From Bifidobacterium santillanense (lineage in GTDB: Bacteria; Actinomycetota; Actinomycetes; Actinomycetales; Bifidobacteriaceae), in contig NZ_JAFEJS010000012.1 in assembly GCF_018555385.1 (NCBI RefSeq), positions 22,915 to 86,914 of the forward strand: a stretch of DNA of 64,000 bases, in the 5' to 3' direction. Numbering within the stretch: the stretch's first letter is position 1; every line of letters starts with the position of its first letter. The notes under the pieces are model-generated. The model was not told the origin of the DNA. It did not search any database and worked only from the letters and a program-made list of their open reading frames with translations. Made by a program: the position numbers and the translations under genes. Shown here piece after piece: positions 37,834 through 46,962 of this stretch.

Positions 37834-37986
37834 GATCGTTCCTCCTCGCCGTATGGCAGATCGCGATGCGCCGCGCGTCGTGGGGTCCGCACCGGAGCCC
37901 GCGGCGGCGCACATGTGGTTGTCTCACCATTATTGCGCACTGGATCACGTTTTTTCGTGCTTTTCTAAGATTTCCCCGGTTTCGCA

Positions 37987-37997
37987 GAAAAATTTTC
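37987..37997. promoter_or_regulatory. A/T-rich palindrome (GAAAAATTTTC) in the LacI-fuconate dehydratase divergent region
   Basis: An odd-centred palindrome in a locally AT-rich stretch about 80 bases before the dehydratase ATG. Related palindromes lie at 40359 (before the permease) and 44367 (before fucU). LacI-type regulators bind such dyads, but the shared pattern is short. Confidence 0.35.
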
Positions 37998-38076
37998 GTG
38001 AGTTGCGTTGCATTTTTCGTTTCCGACGACTATCCTGAAGCTATCGGTTCACGTACAGGCGAAGGAGCCCGAACAT

Positions 38077-39366
38077 ATGAGTACGATCACCAAAGTGCAG
38101 ACCTACGACTTCCGATTCCCGACGTCGTCCACCCTCTCCGGTTCCGACGCGATGAACCCGGATCCGGACTACTCGTCCGCGTACGTGGAGATCTCCACCT
38201 CCGCCGACGACGGCATCAAGGGCGTCGGCTTCGTGTTCACGATCGGCCGCGGCAACGACGTCGTGTGCAAGGCCATCGAGTCGATGTCGCAGGTCCTCAT
38301 CGGCCGCAACGTCGAGGAGCTGCTCGACAACATGCGCATCGCGTGGGACCTGTTCGTCCACGACTCCCAGCTGCGCTGGCTCGGCCCGGAGAAGGGCGTC
38401 GAGCACATGGCCATCGGCGCCGTGCTCTCCGCGCTGTGGGACATCAAGGCCAAGCGCGCCGGGAAGCCCTTGTGGCTGCTCCTGTCCGAGATGGAGCCCG
38501 AGGAGCTCGTCTCCACCCTCGACTTCCGCTACCTCACGGACGCCCTGCGCCCCGAGGAGGCCATCGAGATCCTCAAGGAGGGCCAGAAGGGCAAGGCCGA
38601 TCGCATCGCGCACCTCAAGGAGGTCGGCTACCCCGGCTACTCCACCGCCCCCGGCTGGCTCGGCTACTCCGACGAGAAGATGGTCGCCCTCGCCAAGGAG
38701 GAGACCCAGGTCAAGGGCTTCAAGCAGATCAAACTCAAGGTCGGCCACAACGTCGAGGACGATCTGCGGCGCCTCGCCAAGGCCCGCGAGGCCATCGGCC
38801 CGGACGTGCGCCTCGCCGTCGACGCCAACCAGGTGTGGGACGTGCCCACCGCCATCGAGTGGATCAACAAGTTCCACGACTTCGACCTCGCGTGGGTCGA
38901 GGAGCCGACCAGCCCGGACGACGTGATCGGCCACGCCACCATCGCCCGCGCCATCAACCCGATCAAGGTCGCCACCGGCGAGCAGATGCAGAGCCGTATC
39001 CTCTACAAGCAGTACCTGCAGGCCAACGCGTTCGGCATCATGCAGATCGACGCCACCCGCGTCGCCGGTCCGCAGGAGATCGTCCTCGAGTACCTCATGG
39101 CGAGGAAGTTCAACAAGCCGGTCTGCCCGCACGCGGGCGGCGTCGGCCTGTGCGAGGCCGTGTGCCACTTCGCGATGTTCGACTACGTGTCCGTCTCCGG
39201 CACGATGGACGGCCGCATGATCGAGTACGTCGACAACCAGCACGAGCATTTCGTCCACCCGACCGAGATCAGGAACGGCAACTACGTCGCCCCGCTCGCC
39301 CCGGGCAACGGCACCGAGATGACCCTCGAGACGGCGGAGAAGTACCTCTACCGCCCCGAGGCCTGA
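38077..39366 (+). CDS. L-fuconate dehydratase, enolase superfamily
   Basis: 429 aa. It dehydrates L-fuconate to 2-keto-3-deoxy-L-fuconate. Mandelate-racemase-type barrel residues: the base Lys in QIKLKVGH (about 219), metal ligands in LAVDANQVWD and AWVEEPTSPDD and ATGEQ, and the His in VCPHAGGVGL (about 351). Both the KxK and the His base fit fuconate dehydratases. Length is close to known FucD (about 440). Ribosome site GAAGGAG. It is the first gene of the catabolic operon, divergent from the LacI regulator. Confidence 0.9.
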   Translation: MSTITKVQTYDFRFPTSSTLSGSDAMNPDPDYSSAYVEISTSADDGIKGVGFVFTIGRGNDVVCKAIESMSQVLIGRNVEELLDNMRIAWDLFVHDSQLRWLGPEKGVEHMAIGAVLSALWDIKAKRAGKPLWLLLSEMEPEELVSTLDFRYLTDALRPEEAIEILKEGQKGKADRIAHLKEVGYPGYSTAPGWLGYSDEKMVALAKEETQVKGFKQIKLKVGHNVEDDLRRLAKAREAIGPDVRLAVDANQVWDVPTAIEWINKFHDFDLAWVEEPTSPDDVIGHATIARAINPIKVATGEQMQSRILYKQYLQANAFGIMQIDATRVAGPQEIVLEYLMARKFNKPVCPHAGGVGLCEAVCHFAMFDYVSVSGTMDGRMIEYVDNQHEHFVHPTEIRNGNYVAPLAPGNGTEMTLETAEKYLYRPEA

Positions 39367-39418
39367 CCACACGTTTCGCGGGGTCCGGCTCCGGTCGGGC
39401 CCCGCAGAACCCAAACCC

Positions 39419-39457
39419 ATAACTGAATACCGATAACTGAACACACCCATAACTGAA
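39419..39457 (+). repeat. Three direct repeats of ATAACTGAA between dehydratase and fucose dehydrogenase
   Basis: Copies at 39419, 39433 and 39449, steps of 14 and 16 bases, within a 192-base gap. The first and third are also preceded by CCC. No role is known. Confidence 0.65.
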
Positions 39458-39558
39458 AAGCCATACAGACAAACCAATCCGCCGCGGGGCGCCGAAGCCC
39501 CGGGCGGGCGTTCATGAACCCCATGAAACGCAGAATAAGGATGGACGAAGGAGTTCCC

Positions 39559-40350
39559 ATGGATCTGCATCTCGAAGGCAAGGTCATCATCATCACCGGC
39601 GGCTTCAAGGGCATCGGCAAGGGCATCACCCTGCAGCTGGCCCAGGAGGGCGCGATCCCGGTGGTCATCAACCGCTCGGACAACGCGCTCGAGGAGTTCA
39701 AGGCCGACATCGAGAAGTACACGACCAACTACGACGTGCACCTGCTCGACTTGAACGACACCGACAAGATCGCCCCGATCGTCGAGGAGACCTACAAGAA
39801 GTACGGCCACATCGACGGCATCGTCAACAACGCCGGCAAGAACGACAACAAGGCCCTCGAGACCACCAGCTGGCGCGAGTTCGAGGAGTCGATCCACGGC
39901 AACCTCACCCACTACTACGAGCTGGTCCACGCCGCCGTGCCGTACCTGAAGGAAAGCCACGGCGCGATCGTGAACATCACCTCGAAGACCGCCCTGACCG
40001 GTCAGGGCAAGACCAGCGCCTACGCCGCCGCCAAGGGTGCCATCCTGGGCCTGACGCGCGAGTGGGCCGCCGCCCTGGTCGGCGACCGCGTGCGCGTCAA
40101 CGCCATCGTCGTCTCCGAATGCTGGACCCCGCTGTACGCCGACTGGATCAAGACCTTCGGCGACGAGGCCGCCCAGCAGGCGCGTCTGTCGGTCATCACC
40201 GACAAGATCCCGCTGGAGCACCGCATGACCACCACCGAGGAGATCGGCAACGAGGCCGCGTTCCTGCTCTCCGACCGCTCCAGCCACACCACCGGCCAGT
40301 GGGTCTTCGTCGACGGCGGCTACGTCCACCTCGACCGCGCCCTGAGCTGA
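39559..40350 (+). CDS. Short-chain dehydrogenase, probably L-fucose dehydrogenase
   Basis: 263 aa, SDR. The cofactor loop GGFKGIGKG is at about 14-22, NNAG at 91-94, catalytic Ser in NITSKTAL, and YAAAK with Tyr about 155 and Lys about 159. In this context it should oxidise L-fucose to L-fucono-1,5-lactone. The cofactor choice is not certain. It is preceded by GAAGGAG. The end GGQWVFVDGG (seen here as TGQWVFVDGGY) is standard SDR. Specificity is inferred from the neighbouring dehydratase, lactonase and FucU. Confidence 0.88.
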   Translation: MDLHLEGKVIIITGGFKGIGKGITLQLAQEGAIPVVINRSDNALEEFKADIEKYTTNYDVHLLDLNDTDKIAPIVEETYKKYGHIDGIVNNAGKNDNKALETTSWREFEESIHGNLTHYYELVHAAVPYLKESHGAIVNITSKTALTGQGKTSAYAAAKGAILGLTREWAAALVGDRVRVNAIVVSECWTPLYADWIKTFGDEAAQQARLSVITDKIPLEHRMTTTEEIGNEAAFLLSDRSSHTTGQWVFVDGGYVHLDRALS

Positions 40351-40358
40351 CGCGAACC

Positions 40359-40375
40359 GTCGGAAAAATTCCGAC
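40359..40375. promoter_or_regulatory. 17-bp perfect palindrome (GTCGGAA-AAA-TTCCGAC)
   Basis: It lies just after the fucose dehydrogenase stop and before the terminator hairpin. It could be the operator of the local LacI regulator for the permease transcript, or part of the termination region. Confidence 0.4.
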
Positions 40376-40388
40376 ACGCCCGCGAAAA

Positions 40389-40421
40389 GGTCCGACAGGC
40401 TGGCGGCCTGTCGGACCATTT
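40389..40421 (+). terminator. Terminator between fucose dehydrogenase and permease genes
   Basis: GGTCCGACAGGC (40389-40400) pairs perfectly with GCCTGTCGGACC (40406-40417), then ATTT. Confidence 0.85.
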
Positions 40422-40572
40422 CGTGAGACAATGACTGGGAAGGGCAAAACCCGAGAGTCAGTCATCCTGACACGTCGGCCCCGCCCGTATGGGGAGCCGT
40501 CACATTGCAGTAATACGCGCGCCGCGTTCGTTCCCTTGCGCGGCGCGCAACTCTCAAGGAGGAGAGAACATT

Positions 40573-41856
40573 ATGGCATCCGCACCTGAGACGAAGAAGT
40601 CGCAGAGCACCGGAGGTAAGAACTGGATCGTCGCGTTCGCGCTGGTCACGATGCTGTTCTTCATCTGGGGCCTGGCGATGAACCTCGTCAACGCCATCCG
40701 TGATCCGTTCACCGTCTATCTCAATCTCAACACCACCGAATCCTCGTTCCTGCAGGTCGCCTACTACGGCGCCTACTTCGTCATGGCCATCCCGGCCACG
40801 ATGGTCGCCAAGCGGTTCGGCTACAAGGGCGGCATGATCTGCGGCCTGATCTTCTTCACCGTCGGCGCGTTCCTGACCATCCCGGCCACCACGTCCCTGA
40901 GCTACGGCATGTTCCTGCTCGCCATGTTCGTCATCGCGCTCGGCGCGGCGTCCCTCGAGGCGAACTGCAACCCGTACATCACCAAGCTCGGCGACGAGAA
41001 GGGCGAGTCGTTCCGTCTGAACCTCTCCCAGTGCTTCAACTCCGTCGGCTCCGTCATCGGCCCGCTGATCCTGGGCATGATCCTCGGCAACACCGCATCC
41101 GTCAAGGCCGGAGAGCCCGGCTTCGACGAGGCCAAGGTCTCCTTCATGAGCCAGACCCGCATGTTCTACATCGTCGTCGGCATCATCCTGGCCGTCATCC
41201 TCGCCGTGTTCGTCGTCGCGAAGCTCCCCTCGCCTCCGGGCGATGAGGACGAGGCCGCCTCCGGCGCCAGCCAGGACAGCTCCATCGGCGCCCTCGTCAA
41301 GAAGCCGTGGGTCGTCCTCGGCGTGCTCGCCGAGTTCATCTACGTCGGCCTGCAGACCATCGGCTTCACGTACTTCTCCACCTTCGCCCAGCAGCAGTGG
41401 GAGGGCATGACCGCCGCCACCGCCGCGTCCTTCCTCGCCATCCTCACCCTGATGTTCGCGATCGGCCGATTCGTCACCACGCCGTTCATGGCCAAGGTCG
41501 AGCCGGGCAAGATCCTCGGCGTCTACATGATCGCCGCCACCATCCTCATGGCCGTCACCGCCATGGGTCTGGGCAAGGTCTCCGTCATCGCGTTCATCGC
41601 CCTGTACTTCTTCATGTCCATCGCCTACGGCACGATCTTCGCGCTCTCCCTGGCCAGCCTCAAGGGCGCCGCCACCAAGACCGGCTCCAGCCTCATCACC
41701 ATGTCCATCGTCGGCGGCGCGGTCATCCCGCTCCTCTACGCGATGATCATCGACGCGGTCGGCATGAACGCGATGCTCTGGGCCACCATCCCGCTGTTCC
41801 TCTACCTGGTCTGGTACGCCTTCGCCGGCTCCAAGATCGGCCTGAAGAAGGCGTGA
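40573..41856 (+). CDS. L-fucose permease-type MFS transporter
   Basis: 427 aa, 12 membrane helices, sugar/proton symporter of the fucose-galactose-glucose family. The N-terminus KNWIVAFALVTMLFFIWGLAMNLVNA resembles the FucP opening with its conserved FxxWG, and SLEANCNPYITKLG is the family NPY-type motif after helix 4. AAGGAGGAG precedes the ATG. It starts a second transcript of the locus with the lactonase seven bases downstream. Fucose as substrate is inferred from context. Confidence 0.88.
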   Translation: MASAPETKKSQSTGGKNWIVAFALVTMLFFIWGLAMNLVNAIRDPFTVYLNLNTTESSFLQVAYYGAYFVMAIPATMVAKRFGYKGGMICGLIFFTVGAFLTIPATTSLSYGMFLLAMFVIALGAASLEANCNPYITKLGDEKGESFRLNLSQCFNSVGSVIGPLILGMILGNTASVKAGEPGFDEAKVSFMSQTRMFYIVVGIILAVILAVFVVAKLPSPPGDEDEAASGASQDSSIGALVKKPWVVLGVLAEFIYVGLQTIGFTYFSTFAQQQWEGMTAATAASFLAILTLMFAIGRFVTTPFMAKVEPGKILGVYMIAATILMAVTAMGLGKVSVIAFIALYFFMSIAYGTIFALSLASLKGAATKTGSSLITMSIVGGAVIPLLYAMIIDAVGMNAMLWATIPLFLYLVWYAFAGSKIGLKKA

Positions 41857-41863
41857 CGCGGAT

Positions 41864-42634
41864 ATGGCACTGAAGGTAATCGACTCCCACTTCCACATCT
41901 GGGACCCGGCCGTCCAGGACCTGCCCTGGCTCGCGGGCCTGCCGTCCCTGCAGCACAAGTACACGATCGAGGACCTCGAGGCCGAATACGCCAAGTTCGG
42001 CGTCGAATTCCTCGGCGGCGTGTACGTCGAGGTCGACGCGGCCGACCACGAGCTCGAGGACAGGCTCCTGTTCGAGAACCCGTCGGAGAAGATCTTGAAG
42101 CGCATGCTCCGAAGCGACGTGAGCCCGTGGATGCGCGTGCCGATCAACGCCGACGGCATCCGCGAACCGCTGCACGTCGACTCCGAGCCGCGCGGCCGGT
42201 GCCTCGAGACCTCGTTCATCGAGGGCCTCGAGGCGATGGCCGACAAGGGCCTGCCGTTCGAGCTGTGCAACCGCGGCGCCGAACTGCCCGACATGGCCAA
42301 GGCGTTCGCCCAGGTCCCGCAGGTCACGGTGATCGTCGACCACCTCGGCAACGCGCCGGGCCTCGACGAGGACACCAAGGCCGCGCTCGCCGACCTGGCG
42401 GCCCTGCCCAACTCCTACATCAAGGTCTCCGGCGACAACCCGGTCGACCCGGACATCGTGAAGTACGTGCGCGACACGTTCGGCCCGAAGAAGGTGCTCT
42501 ACAGCTCCAACTGGCCGGTCGTCGAGCTCAACTCGACCTTCGCCACCCACTTCCAGCTCATGCTGGACACGTTCGGCGAGGACGAGGACTTCTTCATGAA
42601 CAACGCCAAGCGCGCCTACGGCATCGAGCTGTAG
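41864..42634 (+). CDS. Amidohydrolase, probably L-fucono-1,5-lactonase
   Basis: 256 aa, amidohydrolase_2 family. The metal-binding DSHFHIWDP (about 6-14) opens the barrel, with VIVDHLGNAPG and a late KVLYSSNWPV. Such COG3618 enzymes open sugar lactones, here fuconolactone to fuconate. It begins seven bases after the permease stop. The terminator follows at 42647. Confidence 0.88.
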   Translation: MALKVIDSHFHIWDPAVQDLPWLAGLPSLQHKYTIEDLEAEYAKFGVEFLGGVYVEVDAADHELEDRLLFENPSEKILKRMLRSDVSPWMRVPINADGIREPLHVDSEPRGRCLETSFIEGLEAMADKGLPFELCNRGAELPDMAKAFAQVPQVTVIVDHLGNAPGLDEDTKAALADLAALPNSYIKVSGDNPVDPDIVKYVRDTFGPKKVLYSSNWPVVELNSTFATHFQLMLDTFGEDEDFFMNNAKRAYGIEL

Positions 42635-42646
42635 CGTGGTATCGTT

Positions 42647-42687
42647 CGGCTCCCTCGGTCGGGGTTTCGGTCCGGGGGAGCCGTTTT
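42647..42687 (+). terminator. Terminator or attenuator between lactonase and aldolase genes
   Basis: CGGCTCCC (42647-42654) pairs with GGGAGCCG (42676-42683), then TTTT. The aldolase ATG follows 41 bases later, so it may allow partial read-through. Confidence 0.75.
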
Positions 42688-42728
42688 CATGCGACGGGCA
42701 ACCGACGCACCCAACGAAAGGAATCACC

Positions 42729-43625
42729 ATGACGGACACCGCCGTGTTCTCGGGCATCATCTGCCCCTCCATCACCATCACCAAGGACGATGGCTCCATC
42801 GACTACGACAACTGGGGCAGGCACCTCGACCACCTCATCGAGGCGGGCGTCAACGGCGTGCTGGTGTTCGGCAGCATCGGCGAGTTCTACGCGTTCCCGC
42901 TCGAGGTGAAGAAGGAGGCCGTCGACTTCGTCGTCAAGCACGTGGCCGGCCGCATCAAGGTCTTCGCCGGCGTGGGCGACACCAACATCGACAAGGTCGT
43001 CGACTTCGCCAAGGCCGCCGAGAAGAGCGGCGCGGACGCGCTCGTCGTCGTCTCGCCGTACTACTTCGGCCCGACCGCGGGCGGCGCGAAGGCGTACTTC
43101 GGCACCGTCGCGGGCGCCGTCGACATCCCGGTCGTCCTGTACAACTTCCCGCCGCGCACCGGCTCCGACCTGACCCCGGAGCTCGTGGCCGAGCTGGCCG
43201 CCGAGTTCCCGAACATCGTCGGCATCAAGGACACCGTCGACACGATCAGCCACACGCGCAAGGTGATCCGCGCCGTCAAGGCCGTCAACCCGCGCTTCGC
43301 CGTGTTCTCCGGCTTCGACGAGTACTACCTCGTCAACCGCGTCTCCGGCGGCGACGGCGTGATCTGCGGCATGACCAACGTCGAGCCGGAGACCTTCGCC
43401 AAGCTGCACCGCGCGTACGAGGCCGGCGACTACGCCACCGCGATCGAGGCCGCCGAGCGCATCAGCCACCTCATGGCGCTCTACGACCAGTCCGATCTGT
43501 TCGTCTCCGCGATCAAGGGCGCGGTCAAGGCCAAGGGCCTGCCGATCTCCACCCTGATTCGCGAGCCCGCCGTCCAGCTCACCGACGAGCAGTACGACCG
43601 CATCGTCGCGATTCTCGAGGGCTGA
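42729..43625 (+). CDS. DapA-family aldolase, probably 2-keto-3-deoxy-L-fuconate aldolase
   Basis: 298 aa, class I (Schiff-base) aldolase of the DHDPS/NAL family. Substrate carboxylate loop GSIGEFYAFP (GTTGE-like), catalytic Tyr in VVLYNFPPRTG (about 138) and Schiff-base Lys in VGIKDTVD (about 165). It is not likely to be the true dihydrodipicolinate synthase, because it sits in the fucose locus and the loop departs from GTTGE. The proposed reaction gives pyruvate and L-lactaldehyde. AAAGGAA ribosome site. A reductase for lactaldehyde is not in this cluster. Confidence 0.87.
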   Translation: MTDTAVFSGIICPSITITKDDGSIDYDNWGRHLDHLIEAGVNGVLVFGSIGEFYAFPLEVKKEAVDFVVKHVAGRIKVFAGVGDTNIDKVVDFAKAAEKSGADALVVVSPYYFGPTAGGAKAYFGTVAGAVDIPVVLYNFPPRTGSDLTPELVAELAAEFPNIVGIKDTVDTISHTRKVIRAVKAVNPRFAVFSGFDEYYLVNRVSGGDGVICGMTNVEPETFAKLHRAYEAGDYATAIEAAERISHLMALYDQSDLFVSAIKGAVKAKGLPISTLIREPAVQLTDEQYDRIVAILEG

Positions 43626-43728
43626 GCCCACAGGCTTTCCACCCCCTCCGTGGCCGCCTCCTTGCGTGGAGACGGCCATGTCGCGTGTGGGGGCGACGGC
43701 TGTATGAGACGCGACGGCCGTGCTCATG

Positions 43729-43779
43729 CGAGAGGGCGGGCGCCCCTCCGGTTAATCCGGTGGGACGCCCGCCCTCTCG
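43729..43779. terminator. Bidirectional terminator between aldolase and fucU
   Basis: CGAGAGGGCGGGCG (43729-43742) pairs perfectly over 14 bp with 43766-43779 around a 23-base loop, between converging genes. Confidence 0.8.
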
Positions 43780-43838
43780 TGTTGGCAAGTCCTCGGGAAG
43801 GCCCCTCCGCGTGGGCGGGGGAGCCGTGTCATCCGGCG

Positions 43839-44285
43839 TTATTCGGCGTTGAAGACGACGCCCTTCTGCAGGATCAGGTTCGCGTACTGGGCCGATTCGC
43901 CGCTGGCGATCACGCAGTACGCCTTCTTCGCCTGCTCGTAGAACGCGAAGCGCTCGAGCGAGCCGATCGCGTCCGCGCCGCGCTCGTCATGCTCCTTGAT
44001 GAGATCCGCGTACACATCCCAGATCGGGGTGGCGACCGTGTCGCCCGGGACCTTCTCCATCAGCGTCGCCGGCTTGTCCACGTACGTGTCCAGCGGGAAG
44101 ACCGTGAGGATCGCCTTGAGGATCTCGTCGCCGCCGTGGCCGTCCATGCGCACCACGATCGCGTTCTTGCCGATGGATTCGGCCGGGAAGTTGCCGTCCG
44201 CGATGACCAGCTGGTCGCCGTGGCCCATCTCGCACAGGACCTTCAACAGTTCCGGCGGGATGATCTTCGGGATACCTTTGAGCAT
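43839..44285 (-). CDS. fucU: L-fucose mutarotase, FucU/RbsD family
   Basis: 148 aa. It interconverts alpha- and beta-L-fucose. Motifs are IIPPELLKVLCEMGHGDQLVIADGN with the catalytic His about 22 and DGNFP, typical of FucU over RbsD, and the C-terminal VIASGESAQYANLILQKGV with the Tyr used in FucU. AGGAGG five bases before the ATG at 44285. It faces the aldolase gene, so it is a separate transcript with its own palindrome upstream (44367). Confidence 0.94.
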   Translation of the reverse strand: MLKGIPKIIPPELLKVLCEMGHGDQLVIADGNFPAESIGKNAIVVRMDGHGGDEILKAILTVFPLDTYVDKPATLMEKVPGDTVATPIWDVYADLIKEHDERGADAIGSLERFAFYEQAKKAYCVIASGESAQYANLILQKGVVFNAE

Positions 44286-44366
44286 GAAGCCTCCTTGCTT
44301 GTGCGTTCGTCCGCCCGGGCAACCTCGCCCGAACGATGTCGACGCTCCCATCATACCCGGATTGCG

Positions 44367-44377
44367 CGAAAATTTCG
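44367..44377. promoter_or_regulatory. Palindrome CGAAAATTTCG upstream of fucU
   Basis: An odd-centred dyad 80 bases before the fucU start. Its core resembles the palindrome at 37987 before the dehydratase, so it may be a shared operator. Confidence 0.35.
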
Positions 44378-44422
44378 ACGGCGGACGACGATTTTTCCGT
44401 ACGTCGCCCGGCGGGCGACGTC

Positions 44423-45364
44423 TCAGCTCAGCAGGAACGCGATGATCGCGATAAAGACCGGGCTGGTCATCGTCGACATCAGGATGCCGTCGCGCGCGAA
44501 CGTGAGGCCCACGTTGTAGCGCGCCGCGTAGTTGTACACGTTCTGGCCGGTCGGCAGCGCCGCGAGCACGACGCACGCGTACAGCTCGGGGCCGCGGAAG
44601 CCCATCAGGAAGTAGGCGAGCAGGAACGCGACGATCGGCATCACGATGTTCTTGAGCACCGCCACCGTGAAGATCGCCGGCCGGTCGCCCTTCTGCTGCA
44701 GCGGCTTCGTGCCGTGCAGCGACATGCCGAACGCCATGAGGATCATCGGCACGGCGGATTCGCCGATCATGTTGATCGGGTCGTACAGGTAGTTCGGGAT
44801 GAACCATCCGGTCTTCGCATTGACGGCCGACAGGGCGATGCCGAGCAGCGAGCCGATGAGCAGCGGCTGGTGCAGCGGCTGCTTCGCGATCTCCTTGACC
44901 GACACCTTGCCCTTGGTGAACACGTCGAGCGCGGTCAGGCCGATCGGCGTGAACAGCGCCTGCTGCATGACCAGGATCGGCGCCACCAGCGCGCCGTTGC
45001 CGAGGATGTACGTCGCGACCGGCAGGCCGATGTTGTTCGAGTTGAGGTACAGCGAGTTGAGCGCGCCGATCGTCGCGTCGGCGGCGTTCATATGGAAGAA
45101 CATCCGGTTGAGGACCAGGAAGATCACGCCGATGAGCATCGCCGAGAGGAACGCCACGATGATCGACGGGTGGAAGATGTCGAAGATCGGCTCCTTGGAC
45201 AGGATCGCGAACATCAGGCACGGGCTGGAGACGAAGAACGAGAAGCGGTTGAGCACCATCTGCGCGCTCGGTCCGCCGATGCGCATGCGCGCGGCGACGT
45301 AGCCGACGAAGATGACGATGCCGATGACGCAGAACCCCTGCATCGCGCTCAACAGACCTGCCAT
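44423..45364 (-). CDS. AEC-family (auxin efflux carrier-type) transporter
   Basis: 313 aa with about ten membrane helices in two halves. Conserved family features are FFVSSPCLMFAIL near helix 2, NSNNIGLPVATYILG, and the C-terminal VLAALPTGQNVYNYAARYN. Bacterial AEC proteins move dicarboxylates, malate or other small organic acids; here it could export a fermentation acid from fucose breakdown, a guess from position only. GGGGAGG precedes the ATG at 45364. Confidence 0.9.
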   Translation of the reverse strand: MAGLLSAMQGFCVIGIVIFVGYVAARMRIGGPSAQMVLNRFSFFVSSPCLMFAILSKEPIFDIFHPSIIVAFLSAMLIGVIFLVLNRMFFHMNAADATIGALNSLYLNSNNIGLPVATYILGNGALVAPILVMQQALFTPIGLTALDVFTKGKVSVKEIAKQPLHQPLLIGSLLGIALSAVNAKTGWFIPNYLYDPINMIGESAVPMILMAFGMSLHGTKPLQQKGDRPAIFTVAVLKNIVMPIVAFLLAYFLMGFRGPELYACVVLAALPTGQNVYNYAARYNVGLTFARDGILMSTMTSPVFIAIIAFLLS

Positions 45365-45576
45365 GTTCCTCCCCTTGCCCGACGAGCCGACTGTACCCGA
45401 CCTTCCATCCTCGCACACCGGACGACAATCGTCCGAGACGTCTCATTGACCGATCGACGGAACCGTCCATGACCGTCACCACGATACGGGCGCCCGCCGC
45501 GCTCCGGCCCCCGTGCGGAGTGGGGGGAGTTGTCCGCGGAAGCGGGTCGGGGGAGGCGCCCCGCCCGCGATCCCAC

Positions 45577-45582
45577 TACAAT
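45577..45582 (+). promoter_or_regulatory. -10 box (TACAAT) of dapE
   Basis: TACAAT is followed by seven bases and then the ATG at 45590; no Shine-Dalgarno, so a leaderless transcript is expected. Confidence 0.55.
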
Positions 45583-45589
45583 CGCCGCT

Positions 45590-46858
45590 ATGACGAACGA
45601 TACGAACACCCCCAAGGATCCGAAGGCCGAGCTGGCCGCCTCCACCGCGGTCCCCATCACCCTCGACCCCGCCGCCCCGCGCGACGAGGCGCTTGAGACG
45701 ATCCTCGCGCAGATCATGAACGCCTACTCGGTCAGCGACTACGAGACCCCGCTCGCCGATGAGATCGAACGGTTCCTGAAGCGGTACGACCATCTGACCG
45801 TCCGCCGCCACGGCGACACGATCGTCGCCTCCACCGACTTCGGCACCGACCGCCGCGTGATCCTCGCCGGACACATCGACGTGGTCCCGGTCATCGACAA
45901 CTTCCCGCCGCGCTGGCTCGAGCCCGGCGATCCGCTCATCCGCGAGGACGTCGCCGCCGCGCATCCGGGCGAGCGCGTCCTGTGGGGCCGCGGCACGACC
46001 GACATGAAGGCGTCCGACGCGGTGATGCTCTACCTCGCCGCCACGCTCGACGGCTCGACGCCGGAGACGACGCCCGCGACCGACCTCACCTTCGTCTTCT
46101 ACGACCACGAGGAGGTCGCCGCCGAGAAGAACGGCCTGCGAAAGGTCGTCGAGGCCCATCCCGACTGGATCACCGGCGACTTCGCGATCATCGGCGAGCC
46201 GACCAACTGCGGCATCGAGGGCGGCTGCAACGGCACGATCCGTTTCGACGTGGTCACGCACGGCGTCGCCGCGCATTCCGCCCGCGCATGGATGGGGGAG
46301 AACGCCATCCACAAGGCCGCCGGCATCCTCAACCGCCTCAACGCCTACGAGCCGGCTGACGTCGAGGTGGACGGCCTGACCTACCGCGAGGGCCTCAACG
46401 CCACGCTGATCTCCGGCGGCAAGGGCACGAACGTCATCCCCGACGAGTGCCGCGTGCACGTCAACTACCGCTTCGCCCCGGACAAGTCTGTCGCCGAGGC
46501 CAAGGCCCTGATGATGGGCGCCGACGCGGGCGCCGAGCTCGGCAACGGCGAGCACGTGGCCACCGGCGGCGTGTTCGAGGGCTACGGCATCGAGATGAAG
46601 GACGAATCGCCGTCCGCCCGCCCCGGCATGGACGCGCCGCTGGCCGTCTCCCTCGCACGCCTCGTCAGGGAGCGCACCGGACGCGAGCCGCTCGCCAAGC
46701 TCGGCTGGACCGACGTCGCCCGCTTCTCGCAGCTCGGCATCCCCGCCGTCAACCTCGGCGCCGGCGACCCCCTCCTCGCCCACAAGCACGACGAGCAGCT
46801 CCCCGCCTCCGACCTCACCCTCCTCGCCGACATTCTGGAAAGATGGCTGAGTCGTTAA
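45590..46858 (+). CDS. dapE: Succinyl-diaminopimelate desuccinylase
   Basis: 422 aa, M20 metallopeptidase family. It removes succinate from N-succinyl-LL-DAP in the DAP/lysine pathway that ends at lysA (28309). Metal ligands: His in LAGHIDVVP, Asp in GRGTTDMKASD, Glu pair in FYDHEEVAAEK, Asp/Glu in IIGEPTNCG and a late His in LAHKHDEQLP. The dimerisation domain lies in the middle (GVAAHSARAWMGENAIH). An acidic N-terminal tail of about 40 residues is extra. Its last ten bases are part of the duplicated block that follows. Confidence 0.95.
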   Translation: MTNDTNTPKDPKAELAASTAVPITLDPAAPRDEALETILAQIMNAYSVSDYETPLADEIERFLKRYDHLTVRRHGDTIVASTDFGTDRRVILAGHIDVVPVIDNFPPRWLEPGDPLIREDVAAAHPGERVLWGRGTTDMKASDAVMLYLAATLDGSTPETTPATDLTFVFYDHEEVAAEKNGLRKVVEAHPDWITGDFAIIGEPTNCGIEGGCNGTIRFDVVTHGVAAHSARAWMGENAIHKAAGILNRLNAYEPADVEVDGLTYREGLNATLISGGKGTNVIPDECRVHVNYRFAPDKSVAEAKALMMGADAGAELGNGEHVATGGVFEGYGIEMKDESPSARPGMDAPLAVSLARLVRERTGREPLAKLGWTDVARFSQLGIPAVNLGAGDPLLAHKHDEQLPASDLTLLADILERWLSR

Positions 46859-46942
46859 GCAAACAGCCCGGTGGGCTGTTTGTAGACTCAGCCGAGCCGC
46901 GGCAGCGGTGAGGTGGTGTTGGGTCCGGCCGTAGGCCGGTCC
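46849..46942 (+). repeat. 94-bp tandem duplication, copy 1 (with dapE terminator)
   Basis: Identical over 94 bases to 46963-47056, offset 114. It starts inside the last codons of dapE and holds the hairpin AAACAGCCC-GGT-GGGCTGTTT (46861-46881), a near-perfect terminator, followed by GCCGCGGC and GGCC-GTA-GGCC dyads. Confidence 0.95.
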
Positions 46943-46962
46943 CCAGTTGCAGGGCCGGAGGA

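Noticed and set aside
42729..43625. True dihydrodipicolinate synthase (dapA)
   Set aside because: Location in the fucose cluster and a GSIGE loop, not GTTGE, favour a sugar-acid aldolase; lysine genes lie elsewhere in the window.
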